Counted from the first letter of the stretch, positions 20,301-28,446 are shown. The stretch: DNA of 33,728 nucleotides from Albibeggiatoa sp964388965 (GCA_964388965.1 CAYMCP010000040.1:1-33728); one strand, 5' to 3'. Notes: generated by a model from the sequence alone, not told the origin. Numbers and translations are program-made.

Positions 20301-21126
20301 AAATATTATCTAAAAAATAATAAATAACTTGTGAATATAGTGTAAAAAATAGAAGTATAAGCACTAAATAGCGATTTTTAAATAATACGGTAGATGATTG
20401 TGAATTTTCATTATCTGTATGATTATCCTGTTTAACTGAATTTTGCACCAATTTTTTATGATAAGTTACATTTATATAGCGTAAGTTTATGAATGCTAAT
20501 ATAAAACCTAAAAATGAAAAAAACAATAAACCGCGCGTACTCACTAGAGAAACAATATAGGGTGTTAATAAACCACCTACTATAACTGTAATGATTCCCC
20601 CCATGCCAATGAGTCCGAATAGGCGTTTACTTTGGCGCACAGTAAATAAACGGTTTGCTGTGCCCCATAACACGATGTCTGTCATAGCAATTTCGACTGC
20701 AAACCAAATATACAGCGCGATAATAAGCCAAGTTGATTGTGCTACCCATAATACAATTAAAAATAATAAAGAAACCAATGACATAGCGATAAGTGTACCG
20801 CTTTGCAACTTGATGTAAGAAATCCGTTTTTCAAAATATAAATGTAATAAACCGGTTAGTGGAAGGAGTAGTGATGATGCTAAATAAACATAGGATAGAT
20901 TTTCGGCTGAGAACTTTTCTAAAAATAGCGAGTTCGCTACCATAAGTGTGAATAACTTGGGCATACCAACAAATACGGATTGCAAAAAATTGAGGAAAAC
21001 TAGGCGTTCTTCCCCAAATTCTATGTTAAATAATTTAACGAGAGATTTATGCAAAAAATAGCCAGTAGCGGTATTCGTATTTTTACCAACAAGTTGACTA
21101 AATATTAAAAATAGACGGTTTAACAT
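17347..21126 (-). CDS. Nucleotide-transporter/MFS-like membrane protein fused to HEAT repeats and two cNMP-binding domains
   Basis: The 1259-residue protein has about twelve hydrophobic segments in residues ~20-450, resembling ATP/ADP-translocase (Npt/NTT) or MFS carriers. About 500 residues of HEAT-like helical repeats follow (recurrent patterns such as R-x-A-A-x-x-A-L). Two cyclic-nucleotide-binding domains lie near ~1000-1110 and ~1150-1259; each keeps a phosphate-binding cassette (GELSALDPEHRTASVTA and GEMAVLSSEPRTASVTA) with the conserved Glu and Arg. The cNMP domains should be cytoplasmic and could gate transport. The ATG at 21126 is preferred over an upstream TTG. The 5' end overlaps a small ORF by 29 bases, suggesting coupled translation. 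Substrate is unknown. Confidence 0.85.
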   Translation of the reverse strand: MLNRLFLIFSQLVGKNTNTATGYFLHKSLVKLFNIEFGEERLVFLNFLQSVFVGMPKLFTLMVANSLFLEKFSAENLSYVYLASSLLLPLTGLLHLYFEKRISYIKLQSGTLIAMSLVSLLFLIVLWVAQSTWLIIALYIWFAVEIAMTDIVLWGTANRLFTVRQSKRLFGLIGMGGIITVIVGGLLTPYIVSLVSTRGLLFFSFLGFILAFINLRYINVTYHKKLVQNSVKQDNHTDNENSQSSTVLFKNRYLVLILLFFTLYSQVIYYFLDNIFYFQINSYFPDADELSSFIGQFWAVYGIGSLLFRSFIAGRWMSLVGLQGGMLTAPSIVGLSMLGVVIVNIFEFSPQAILIFWLIAITKLFDKILTGSVTTPAYHTLYQPLSLESRARVQTMTESIVGPLGGILTSLFLLFLTKVVGLGVEALAGVLFAIVSLFISVSILTIREYRKALTTALSRRGLIGTDLSLDDNFSVQILENGLQSHRPKEILYCLKLLEEVKHHRLRRHLFRLIHHENEEVREGAYNALERMGYEEGFISLKNRLTIEENPLLRAALLRALAATSETEAFDIIEPYLDAHDSIVRQAAMVALIRYCGIEGAVRAGSVLMELRKSENPQEREFAATVLGQVGISSFYRSLLLLLRDKNIEVRKAALLAAGQLDNRKLWPLVIESLVQLPTREVAAKALIHARESAFPALEETYKNHNKNIKLRREIIHIYGRIKSKQSISLLFNKLNEPDRNLRYEILWSLYLCGYQANATELRTIENLLTDEVFYGVEVINILQDFVGDIQNTLLFASLKYELEKTQARLFLLLTSIYPAELIMKIWSNFRESSIEKRDLALELLDNSVNKTHKAIVLPVLEVSQPQNFEGRQEDNNVVLQWIIEILRSHVELGNNAWIRTCAIDAAMQLSNFEVMHEYLTPLLHDDDNLVRETAWAIFLKQEQAEHQTLDAVLEKVKVLKSVSIFSQIPDEILAEAANFVEGIEIQENENVFKKGELGTTMYVIADGLFRVHDKANTLAVLGKGHIFGELSALDPEHRTASVTAIEKSYLFKLSQEELNVLIESHIEVAKGIIQILCQRLKTSINRSHKEDKNIQKSSVKSDVKAEIDKTIDDTLYQYSEVRDELTLIEKVIILKTVSIFADTPDNILSDIGHLTKEVYLAKGETLFYKGEVGTSMYVVVSGKVKIHDGEQTIAQLGERALLGEMAVLSSEPRTASVTAIEETVLLSLSQSSLFELMWDQHKVVRGIIRVLIQRLRSFS

Positions 21127-21289
21127 GCAACGCACCAAAGCGTTTTAACTCCTGTTCGCGCTGTTTTATTAACAGCATTTCGATTTTTAAATTTCTATCG
21201 CGCAAAAAGTATGCCGATGCTAGAACAGGAAAAAACATAAAGTAGCAGCCTACACGGATTAGCTTGATATGACAATGGTTAAAAAACAT
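21098..21289 (-). CDS. Small predicted membrane protein upstream of the transporter fusion
   Basis: A 63-residue ORF with one hydrophobic segment (residues ~10-28) followed by a charged, helix-forming stretch (EMLLIKQREQELKRFG) that looks like a short coiled coil. It starts with ATG and overlaps the start of the transporter gene by 29 bases in another frame, as in translationally coupled gene pairs. I know no family for it. It could be a real small partner of the transporter or an upstream ORF without function; base composition does not decide. Confidence 0.4.
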   Translation of the reverse strand: MFFNHCHIKLIRVGCYFMFFPVLASAYFLRDRNLKIEMLLIKQREQELKRFGALHVKPSIFNI

Positions 21290-21642
21290 TTTTGTTCTAC
21301 GTGGCTACACTTGTGAGATAGGTAAAATAATATTTTTAACTTTATTTTAAATTTAAGCATTTACAATAGACGGAAGATTTTTTATGATATTTGTATCTTC
21401 GTCGTAAAAAGATTAAAATTAAAAATAGGCTTTGTAAGCATCAATATCTCCGCTAAAAATAGGCAAAAATCAGTAATTAATTAGGGTAAGTTTAGTGGCG
21501 AGTATTGTAAAAATAACAAAATCTATACTATTTTATCATGGTTATGATTGTGTTTTTTCTTTTTTAATAAACACTTAGTGCTTTAATTTAAAGTATAAAA
21601 ATGTTAGAATAAGTACGAAAATGTACTTAACGGAAAATATAG
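21290..21642. promoter_or_regulatory. 353-base divergent region ahead of gyrB
   Basis: No ORF of note. Close to gyrB it holds a 13-bp odd palindrome CTTTAATTTAAAG (21581-21593), a possible -10 element TAGAAT (21605-21610) with only a poor -35, and a perfect hairpin AAGTAC/GTACTT with a 6-base loop (21611-21628) that would lie in the mRNA leader. The ribosome site before the gyrB ATG is weak (CGGAA, 10-14 bases upstream). gyrB genes are often supercoiling-controlled, but nothing here proves that. Confidence 0.45.
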
Positions 21643-24045
21643 ATGACAAATGTAACTTACGACTCTGCGAATATTAAAGTTTTAAAAGGGCTAGATGCAG
21701 TTAGAAAACGCCCCGGTATGTATATCGGTGATACGGACGACGGAACAGGTCTGCATCACATGGTGTTTGAAGTCGTAGATAATGCTGTTGATGAGGCGTT
21801 AGCTGGTTATTGTTCCGAAATTAAAGTTAAAGTGCATCATGATCAATCAATTACGGTAATAGATAACGGGCGTGGTATTCCAGTAGATATACATTTGGAG
21901 GAAGGACGTTCTGCCGCAGAGGTGATTTTAACGGTATTACATGCAGGCGGTAAATTTGATGACAATTCCTATAAAGTTTCAGGCGGTTTACATGGGGTTG
22001 GTGTTTCGGTAGTTAATGCTTTGTCAGAATTGCTGGAATTAACGGTATATCGTGATAACAAAATTTACCAGCAAACTTATGTACACGGCGAGCCACAAGC
22101 TCCATTGGCAATTACCGGCGATACCGATAAATCAGGTACCAAAATTCATTTTAAACCTAGTGCTAACACCTTCACTAATATTGAATTTCATTATGATATT
22201 TTAGCAAAACGGCTACGTGAGCTATCGTTTCTCAATTCTGGGGTCAAAATCTATTTGCAAGATGAAATCACGGGTAAACGCGATTTATTTGAATATGAAG
22301 GCGGTATCCGTTCTTTTGTCGAACATTTGAATAGTAAAAAAACCGCGATTCACCCTAGCGTATTCTACATTAATACGGAAAAAGATAATGTATCAGTCGA
22401 AATTGCGATGCAATGGAATGATTCGTATCAAGAAAGTATTTTTTGTTTTACTAATAATATCCCACAACGTGATGGAGGTACGCATTTAGCGGGATTTCGT
22501 GCGGCACTCACTCGTACATTTAATAATTATTTGGAAAAAGAGGGATTTCAAAAAAAGCACAAGGTAACGACAACAGGCGATGATATTCGTGAGGGTTTAA
22601 TGGCGGTCTTATCCGTAAAAGTGCCTGACCCAAAATTTTCCTCACAAACTAAAGATAAATTGGTCTCTAGTGAAGTAAAAGGTATTGTTGAAGCGGTTGT
22701 TGCAGAGAAAATTGAGGAATTTTTATTAGAAACGCCGAATGAGGCTAAAAGTATCGCTAATAAAATTATCGAGGCTGCTAGAGCACGCGAGGCTGCCCGT
22801 AAAGCGCGTGAAATGACTCGACGTAAAACCGCATTAGATATTGCGGGTTTGCCGGGTAAGTTGGCGGATTGTCAAGAAAAAGACCCTGCGTTATCTGAAC
22901 TCTACATTGTGGAGGGTGATTCGGCAGGTGGTTCTGCGAAACAGGGACGTGATAGACGTACTCAAGCAATTTTGCCATTAAAAGGTAAGATTTTAAATGT
23001 AGAGAAAGCCCGTTTTGATAAAATGTTGTCTTCTGCTGAAGTCGGTACGTTAATTACTGCATTAGGATGTGGGATTGGTAAAGATGAGTATAATATCGAA
23101 AAATTACGTTACCATAAAATATTTTTAATGACAGATGCGGACGTGGATGGCAGTCATATTCGTACTTTGTTACTCACATTTTTTTATCGTCACATGCCAG
23201 AATTATTGGAGCGTGGTCATATCTATATCGCGCAGCCACCTTTGTACAAAGTGAATAAGGGTAAACAAGAGTATTATGTGAAAGATGACAAAGCATTAAA
23301 CGATTATTTATTGAATATGGCGTTACAAAATACGCAATTATTTATCGATCCGAACGCACCAGCATTGCGAAGTGATGAATTAGAAAAATTATGCCGTCAA
23401 TATATTAAAGTGACCGATACATTAAAAAGACTTAATCATATTGTTCCTGAAGCCGTTTTAATTGTAATGGTAGATATGCCCGCTTTGGTTGAAACAGATT
23501 TTCAGGATATGGATAAAATGCAGCAGTGGCTAGATCAATTGGCGAATTTATTGGCTTATGAAACAGAAACTTATCGTATGTTAGCCAGTCGTGATGAACA
23601 TGGCATTGTTGCTCTACACATTCATACCGTGACACATAGTGTTGAACGTATTTACTCATTATCACAAAGTTTTTTTGAGTCACCTGAGTATTTGGGAATT
23701 GTGAAATTAGGGGAGCAAATTCAGGGCTTAATTAGCGAAGGGGCATTTATTCAACGTAATGAAAAACGCCATGATGTAGCTGATTTTCATGACGTGATAC
23801 ATTGGTTATTGAGTGAAGCTAAACGCGGTTTAAGTGTTCAGCGTTACAAAGGTTTAGGCGAGATGAATCCAGAACAATTGTGGGAAACAACGATGAATCC
23901 TGAATCACGTAATCTGTTGCAGGTGCAAATTGAAGATGCTGTTGCAGCAGATGAGATTTTTACAACATTAATGGGTGATCAAGTTGAGCCGCGACGCGAC
24001 TTTATTGAAAAAAATGCGTTGTTAGTGGCGAATTTGGATGCCTAA
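21643..24045 (+). CDS. gyrB: DNA gyrase subunit B
   Basis: GyrB is the ATPase subunit that, with GyrA, introduces negative supercoils. The 800-residue protein has the GHKL ATPase domain (VVDNAVDEAL, DNGRGIP, GGLHGVGVSVVNALS), the transducer domain, and the TOPRIM domain with Glu424 in EGDSAGG and Asp498, Asp500 and Asp502 in TDADVDGSH, the same numbering as E. coli. A ~165-residue insert typical of gammaproteobacterial GyrB precedes the C-terminal QRYKGLGEMNPEQLW motif. The positions equivalent to quinolone-related Asp426 and the Lys in LKGKILN are wild type. The gene is not next to dnaA, dnaN or recF in this window. Confidence 0.98.
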   Translation: MTNVTYDSANIKVLKGLDAVRKRPGMYIGDTDDGTGLHHMVFEVVDNAVDEALAGYCSEIKVKVHHDQSITVIDNGRGIPVDIHLEEGRSAAEVILTVLHAGGKFDDNSYKVSGGLHGVGVSVVNALSELLELTVYRDNKIYQQTYVHGEPQAPLAITGDTDKSGTKIHFKPSANTFTNIEFHYDILAKRLRELSFLNSGVKIYLQDEITGKRDLFEYEGGIRSFVEHLNSKKTAIHPSVFYINTEKDNVSVEIAMQWNDSYQESIFCFTNNIPQRDGGTHLAGFRAALTRTFNNYLEKEGFQKKHKVTTTGDDIREGLMAVLSVKVPDPKFSSQTKDKLVSSEVKGIVEAVVAEKIEEFLLETPNEAKSIANKIIEAARAREAARKAREMTRRKTALDIAGLPGKLADCQEKDPALSELYIVEGDSAGGSAKQGRDRRTQAILPLKGKILNVEKARFDKMLSSAEVGTLITALGCGIGKDEYNIEKLRYHKIFLMTDADVDGSHIRTLLLTFFYRHMPELLERGHIYIAQPPLYKVNKGKQEYYVKDDKALNDYLLNMALQNTQLFIDPNAPALRSDELEKLCRQYIKVTDTLKRLNHIVPEAVLIVMVDMPALVETDFQDMDKMQQWLDQLANLLAYETETYRMLASRDEHGIVALHIHTVTHSVERIYSLSQSFFESPEYLGIVKLGEQIQGLISEGAFIQRNEKRHDVADFHDVIHWLLSEAKRGLSVQRYKGLGEMNPEQLWETTMNPESRNLLQVQIEDAVAADEIFTTLMGDQVEPRRDFIEKNALLVANLDA

Positions 24046-24051
24046 ATTGTT

Positions 24052-24085
24052 TTTGCCTTGTTCCTAAAGTGCCGAGATCGTAAAA
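24052..24085 (-). repeat. Dispersed repeat, copy 2
   Basis: The reverse complement of this segment matches 1205-1237 at about 27 of 34 positions, including TCTCGGCAC and AGGAACAAGG. It begins six bases after the gyrB stop codon. Confidence 0.6.
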
Positions 24086-24121
24086 AAACATAAAAATAAC
24101 GATTTCAAATTTTGTTTTGCC

Positions 24122-24143
24122 TGTGCAGAGTAAATTCTGCACA
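24122..24143 (+). terminator. Stem-loop after gyrB
   Basis: TGTGCAGA pairs perfectly with TCTGCACA around a 6-base loop. It is followed by C-rich DNA rather than a T-run, so it is either a weak or factor-assisted terminator or part of a repeat element. Its position between gyrB and the clpB promoter fits a role in separating the two transcripts. Confidence 0.45.
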
Positions 24144-24195
24144 CCCCAACGCCTCCCTACATCTTTTCAGCATTAATCTAAGATTTTTTTCTTAC

Positions 24196-24222
24196 CTTGA
24201 TTCTCAACTTACACCACCCCAT
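24196..24222 (+). promoter_or_regulatory. Sigma-32 heat-shock promoter of clpB
   Basis: CTTGATT (24196-24202) and CCCCAT (24217-24222) are separated by 14 bases, close to the sigma-32 consensus CTTGAA-N13-17-CCCCAT. Transcription would start near 24230, about 27 bases before the chosen clpB ATG. It also rules out the longer upstream start at 24197, which lies inside the promoter. Confidence 0.85.
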
Positions 24223-24256
24223 TAACACAGCCAATTACTTGAATGAGAAAATTAGG

Positions 24257-26842
24257 ATGAACTACGAAAAATTAACCACAAAATTTCAACAAGCTTTGAA
24301 TGAAGCGCAAAGTTTAGCTGTCGGGAGTGACCACCGTTTTATAGAACCTGCGCATATTTTACAGGCGATGCTTAATCAAAATGATGGCAATGTTGGACAA
24401 TTACTTAATTTAGCTGGTGCAAATCTTAATGGGTTGCGTACTGAATTAAACAATGTAATTAATAATTTACCAAAAGTTTCTAGTAATGAAGGTGAAGTAC
24501 ACATTTCTAACGATTTACAACGTGTATTTAATATTACTGATAAATTGGCACAACAACGCAATGATCAATATATTCCCAGTGAATTATTTGTACTCGCCTG
24601 TGCGCAAGATAAGGGACAAATCAGTACGGTGTTAAAAAATGCAGGGATCACGGTATCTGCCTTAACTCAAGCAATTGAGCAAGTACGCGGCGGACAAAAC
24701 GTTAATGATCCTAATGCAGAGGAAAATCGTCAAGCATTGGACAAATATACTATTGATTTAACTGCACGAGCAAATCAAGGTAAGCTTGATCCTGTGATTG
24801 GACGTGATGATGAAATTCGTCGTACAGTGCAAGTATTGCAGCGGCGCACTAAAAATAATCCAGTGTTAATCGGCGAGCCCGGCGTAGGTAAAACCGCAAT
24901 TGTCGAAGGACTCGCACAACGCATTGTCAACGGAGAAGTGCCAGAGAGTCTAAAAAATAAACGTTTATTGTCTTTGGATATGGGTGCATTGATTGCGGGG
25001 GCGAAATTTCGCGGTGAATTTGAAGAACGTTTAAAAGCGGTGTTGAACGATTTGACCAAACAAGAAGGACAAATCATTTTATTTATTGATGAAATTCATA
25101 CTATGGTTGGTGCGGGTAAAGCTGAAGGCTCAATGGATGCGGGCAATATGTTAAAACCTGCTTTGGCGCGTGGTGAATTACATTGCGTGGGTGCGACTAC
25201 GTTGGATGAATATCGTAAATATATTGAAAAAGATGCAGCATTAGAACGACGTTTTCAAAAAGTACTGGTCGATGAGCCTAGCGTAGAAGATACAATTGCG
25301 ATTTTGCGCGGTCTAAAAGAACGTTACGAAGTGCATCACGGTGTGGATATTACTGATCCTGCGATTGTGGCAGCGGCGACTTTGTCTACTCGTTACATTA
25401 CGGATCGGCAGTTGCCAGACAAAGCGATTGATTTAATTGACGAGGCTGCTAGTCGAATTCGGATAGAAATTGATTCTAAACCTGAGCGGATGGATAAACT
25501 TGACCGCCGTTTGATTCAGCTCAAAATTGAGCGTGAGGCGATGAAAAAAGAAACTGATGCGGCATCAAAACAGCGTTTGGAAAAGCTTAATGAAGATATT
25601 GAGCAATTGGGTAAAGAGTATGCGGATTTGGAAGAGATTTGGAAAGCGGAGAAAGCTAATGTGCATGGTTCACAACAGGTAAAAGAGGAATTAGAAAAAG
25701 CTCGTATTGATTTGGAAACAGCACGCCGAAGTAATGATTTAAACAAAATGGCAGAATTGCAATACGGCAAGATTCCAGAACTGGAACGGCAATTAACAGC
25801 AGCTAACGCGGCAAAAGAAAATACCCAAGAAATGCAACTTTTACGCAATAAGGTGACTGAGGAGGAAGTCGCTGAAGTGGTATCAAAATGGACTGGTATT
25901 CCTGTTAGTAAGATGTTAGAAGGTGAGCGGGATAAATTATTGCGTATGGAAACAGCATTACATCAACGGGTTGTTGGTCAAAAGGAAGCGGTTGCGACCG
26001 TTGCGAATGCAATCCGACGTTCACGCGCCGGTATAGCTGATCCTAATCGCCCTAATGGTTCATTTTTATTTTTAGGTCCAACGGGTGTGGGTAAAACTGA
26101 ATTGTGCAAAGCATTGGCGAATTTCTTATTTGATACTGATGATGCAATGGTACGGATTGATATGTCAGAATTTATGGAAAAACATTCAGTTGCACGTTTA
26201 ATTGGCGCCCCGCCGGGCTACGTTGGCTATGAGGAAGGTGGTTATTTAACTGAGGCAATACGTCGCAAACCTTATTCAGTAGTGCTATTAGATGAGGTAG
26301 AAAAAGCGCATTCTGACGTGTTCAATGTATTGCTGCAAGTATTGGACGATGGGCGTTTAACTGACGGTCAGGGTCGCACGGTAGATTTTCGTAATACAGT
26401 AGTCGTAATGACTTCTAATTTAGGCTCGCACTTGATTCAGGAAATGAGTGGCGAGGAAAAGTATGAAGCGATGAAAAGTGCGGTAATGGAGGTAGTAGGG
26501 CAGCACTTTCGCCCTGAATTTATTAACCGCATTGACGATACGGTGGTATTTCATCCGTTAGGACGGAAACAGATTCGTGCGATTGCTGATTTACAAATTG
26601 ATCATTTACGCGCCCGACTCGCTGACCAGCATATCACGCTGAATGTTACGGATGTTGTATTAGATAAAATTGGTGAAGCGGGTTACGACCCTGTTTATGG
26701 AGCGAGACCATTGAAACGTGCAATACAGCAATTAATTGAAAACAATCTTGCACAAGCGTTGTTACGTGGTCAATTCCAACAAGATAGTAATATTTTAATT
26801 GGTTGGGAAAATGGAGAAATTATATTTAGAGCTGAAAAATAG
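24257..26842 (+). CDS. clpB: ClpB protein disaggregase
   Basis: ClpB is a hexameric AAA+ chaperone that pulls proteins out of aggregates together with DnaK. The 861-residue product starts MNYEKLTTKFQQAL, aligned with the start of E. coli ClpB (857 residues). It has the N-domain (1-145), a first AAA module with GEPGVGKTA and LFIDEIHTMVGAG, the coiled-coil middle domain with long charged helices (~405-525) that distinguishes ClpB from ClpA/ClpC, and a second AAA module with GPTGVGKTEL, a VVLLDEVEKAH Walker B and the C-terminal small domain. It sits behind a sigma-32 promoter and is probably monocistronic. Confidence 0.97.
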   Translation: MNYEKLTTKFQQALNEAQSLAVGSDHRFIEPAHILQAMLNQNDGNVGQLLNLAGANLNGLRTELNNVINNLPKVSSNEGEVHISNDLQRVFNITDKLAQQRNDQYIPSELFVLACAQDKGQISTVLKNAGITVSALTQAIEQVRGGQNVNDPNAEENRQALDKYTIDLTARANQGKLDPVIGRDDEIRRTVQVLQRRTKNNPVLIGEPGVGKTAIVEGLAQRIVNGEVPESLKNKRLLSLDMGALIAGAKFRGEFEERLKAVLNDLTKQEGQIILFIDEIHTMVGAGKAEGSMDAGNMLKPALARGELHCVGATTLDEYRKYIEKDAALERRFQKVLVDEPSVEDTIAILRGLKERYEVHHGVDITDPAIVAAATLSTRYITDRQLPDKAIDLIDEAASRIRIEIDSKPERMDKLDRRLIQLKIEREAMKKETDAASKQRLEKLNEDIEQLGKEYADLEEIWKAEKANVHGSQQVKEELEKARIDLETARRSNDLNKMAELQYGKIPELERQLTAANAAKENTQEMQLLRNKVTEEEVAEVVSKWTGIPVSKMLEGERDKLLRMETALHQRVVGQKEAVATVANAIRRSRAGIADPNRPNGSFLFLGPTGVGKTELCKALANFLFDTDDAMVRIDMSEFMEKHSVARLIGAPPGYVGYEEGGYLTEAIRRKPYSVVLLDEVEKAHSDVFNVLLQVLDDGRLTDGQGRTVDFRNTVVVMTSNLGSHLIQEMSGEEKYEAMKSAVMEVVGQHFRPEFINRIDDTVVFHPLGRKQIRAIADLQIDHLRARLADQHITLNVTDVVLDKIGEAGYDPVYGARPLKRAIQQLIENNLAQALLRGQFQQDSNILIGWENGEIIFRAEK

Positions 26843-26843
26843 T

Positions 26844-26859
26844 ACAAAATTCGTTTTGT
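26844..26859 (+). terminator. UUCG-loop hairpin just after clpB
   Basis: ACAAAA and TTTTGT pair around a TTCG tetraloop starting one base after the clpB stop codon. The stem is short and no T-run follows, so termination may be partial. A GGTACC-centred palindrome (26860-26867) and a TGCAC/GTGCA hairpin (26881-26892) follow. Confidence 0.45.
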
Positions 26860-26967
26860 CGGTACCGGTAAAACAAGTTTTGCACTCGTGCAGTCAATAT
26901 CCTCGCCATTAAAATTCAGGGTAATTGCATTAAAATCTTGATAGTCCTAACACTTTTAGTAATTGGT

Positions 26968-27049
26968 GTTACGCAGTTGCAACGAACTATCAATAACTTA
27001 GGATGTTTTTTGTGTTCTAAGTCATTGATTCTTGGTTCTAGTGCGTAAC
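26968..27049. repeat. Possible third miniature inverted-repeat element
   Basis: GTTACGCA at 26968-26975 is inverted as TGCGTAAC at 27042-27049, and one further position inside also matches. The interior contains TAAGTCATTGATT (27018-27030), shared with the two clearer miniature elements. No target duplication is convincing, and the ends are short. Confidence 0.4.
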
Positions 27050-27154
27050 TTGAGAAAATAACATGACAACGCTTGACCTGAAAACTTGGTTTCGGGTGGG
27101 TAAATATGTTCGCCACACTTTAAAATCTCTTCCTGATTTCGCTGACGCTAGCAA

Positions 27155-28045
27155 TCACAATTTTTCTATTTGCTCCAAATTCAAACCAGTAATATCTGCA
27201 ATATCACTTACAGAAAAACCTTTTTGTTTCATTTTTCGCGCATTATCTAAATTTTTATTATGTTCTCCTTGTTCAATACCCAATTCAATGCCTTTTTCAA
27301 TCCCTTCCAATTTCCCATCATCAAAAGCAGTGTCAATGACGTTTTTCAAATCACGATATACTTTTAAACTTTCTTCATATTCGCTGTATTCACTGTCGGA
27401 ATAATTGGCGATTGCTGCTTGTTCAAACAGTTTTTGAAATACTCTCTCTTGTAATTTTTGCGGACGTTCGGCTAAGTCTTCTAGGTTTCTCAATACATAA
27501 AGCCATTTGTCAAAGTGTGTTTCTAATTGTGCCTCTGTTTTGGTGAATTTGGGCATTTCAAGGTAAATATAGGTTAATTTGTCATAAAATACCTTTTGAG
27601 TTTGTTTGTCAACTAATTGTACTTCATGATGAAATACCTCTTTATCATCTTTGTGTTCAGCGAAGACAAAATCTAAAATACCAATGGTATACACCGCCGC
27701 CAATTTAAAATCCCAATCACCTTTACTCGCTTGTTGTTGAATGGGAAATGTAGCGTAGTAAATACTGCGTTCTTTAAAGTAATTTTGTTTGGCTTTTTGA
27801 ATTTCAACAATAAATTTTTCAGCTGCTACGTTTTCGCAATAAATATCAAAAATGGCTTTTCTATCATTGATGCGTGGCGGTAGTTGCTCTTTTTGTAAAT
27901 AATTTAACTCAATAATTTGTCCTGTTTCTTTGTCTAGTAATGTGTTCAGAAAGTCAATTAATAAGTCCTTATTGGGTTCTGTACCGAACAGCTTTTTAAA
28001 CCCAAAATCGGTAAAAGGGCTGATGTATTTATCTTTGATTCTCAT
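27155..28045 (-). CDS. Rpn-family PD-(D/E)XK nuclease / putative transposase
   Basis: The 296-residue product starts with the family opening (K-Y-I-S-P-F-T-D-F-G-F-K-K-L-F-G-T-E) of Rpn/PF12784 proteins, which are DNA endonucleases linked to recombination and often scattered in many copies. The PD-(D/E)XK core is visible as Asp67 in FDIYC and Glu81-x-Gln83 in VEIQKAK. The C-terminus has a GI/EKG-rich repeat-like linker (about residues 245-262) and ends in a small helix-turn-helix-like segment (FSVSDIADITGLNLEQI), as is usual for these genes. The ORF is intact. It lies 71 bases after an RHH-like gene on the same strand and may share its transcript. Confidence 0.87.
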   Translation of the reverse strand: MRIKDKYISPFTDFGFKKLFGTEPNKDLLIDFLNTLLDKETGQIIELNYLQKEQLPPRINDRKAIFDIYCENVAAEKFIVEIQKAKQNYFKERSIYYATFPIQQQASKGDWDFKLAAVYTIGILDFVFAEHKDDKEVFHHEVQLVDKQTQKVFYDKLTYIYLEMPKFTKTEAQLETHFDKWLYVLRNLEDLAERPQKLQERVFQKLFEQAAIANYSDSEYSEYEESLKVYRDLKNVIDTAFDDGKLEGIEKGIELGIEQGEHNKNLDNARKMKQKGFSVSDIADITGLNLEQIEKL

Positions 28046-28116
28046 GGGATTATTTTTCTCTTTTTGTAAATTGGACGGAAGTTAATATTTTTTCAAGATT
28101 TTAAATAGATTCAGTA

Positions 28117-28446
28117 CTAATTTTCATTTTTTAATACATTTTGTGAATAAATAATCAATTCATTTACAATTGCTTGGCGGATTGCGGTTTTATCTTCAAC
28201 GGCAACATTATAACGCTTTGCTAATGCTGCATATTCTTCCTCTGATAACGACACAGTTAAACGAGGACGTTTAGGCTGTTTGATTTCAAGCCCTATGATT
28301 TCTCTAATTTGATCTGATGGACTAAGTCCATGTTGATTAGCTTGATTACGAATCGTATCTGAAATGGATTTGTTTAATTCAAAAACCAATTGTACTGCTC
28401 GAATACTTCTATTTGATCGTTGCCACTGGCTCGGTAACTGTTTCAT
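28117..28446 (-). CDS. Ribbon-helix-helix-like small protein
   Basis: A 109-residue protein. The segment R-P-R-L-T-V-S-L-S-E-E-E-Y-A-A-L-A-K-R-Y (about residues 59-78) followed by a predicted helix (DKTAIRQAIVNELI) looks like a ribbon-helix-helix DNA-binding fold: a short beta strand, then two helices. The N-terminal half has another helical region with SPSDQIREIIGL. I do not know the exact family. It precedes the Rpn nuclease gene by 71 bases on the same strand, so it could regulate that gene or be independent of it. Confidence 0.65.
   Translation of the reverse strand: MKQLPSQWQRSNRSIRAVQLVFELNKSISDTIRNQANQHGLSPSDQIREIIGLEIKQPKRPRLTVSLSEEEYAALAKRYNVAVEDKTAIRQAIVNELIIYSQNVLKNEN

Larger units (their letters stand above)
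26843..27154. other. 312-base repeat-rich gap between clpB and the Rpn gene
   Basis: No gene is supported here. It contains three small hairpins (26844-26892), the string GTCAATATCCT (26893-26903) that recurs at the integron attachment region, the inverse of CCTGAATTTTA (26910-26920), which recurs at 28623 and 32832, and a possible 82-bp inverted-repeat element (26968-27049). The short ORFs on either strand look like chance. Confidence 0.6.

Noticed and set aside
24197..24256. Longer N-terminus of ClpB
   Set aside because: It overlaps the sigma-32 promoter and adds residues absent from ClpB proteins.
27063..27404. Plus-strand ORF of 113 codons
   Set aside because: It mostly lies opposite the well-supported Rpn gene and its product is low-complexity Ser/Phe/Pro, typical of an antisense shadow.
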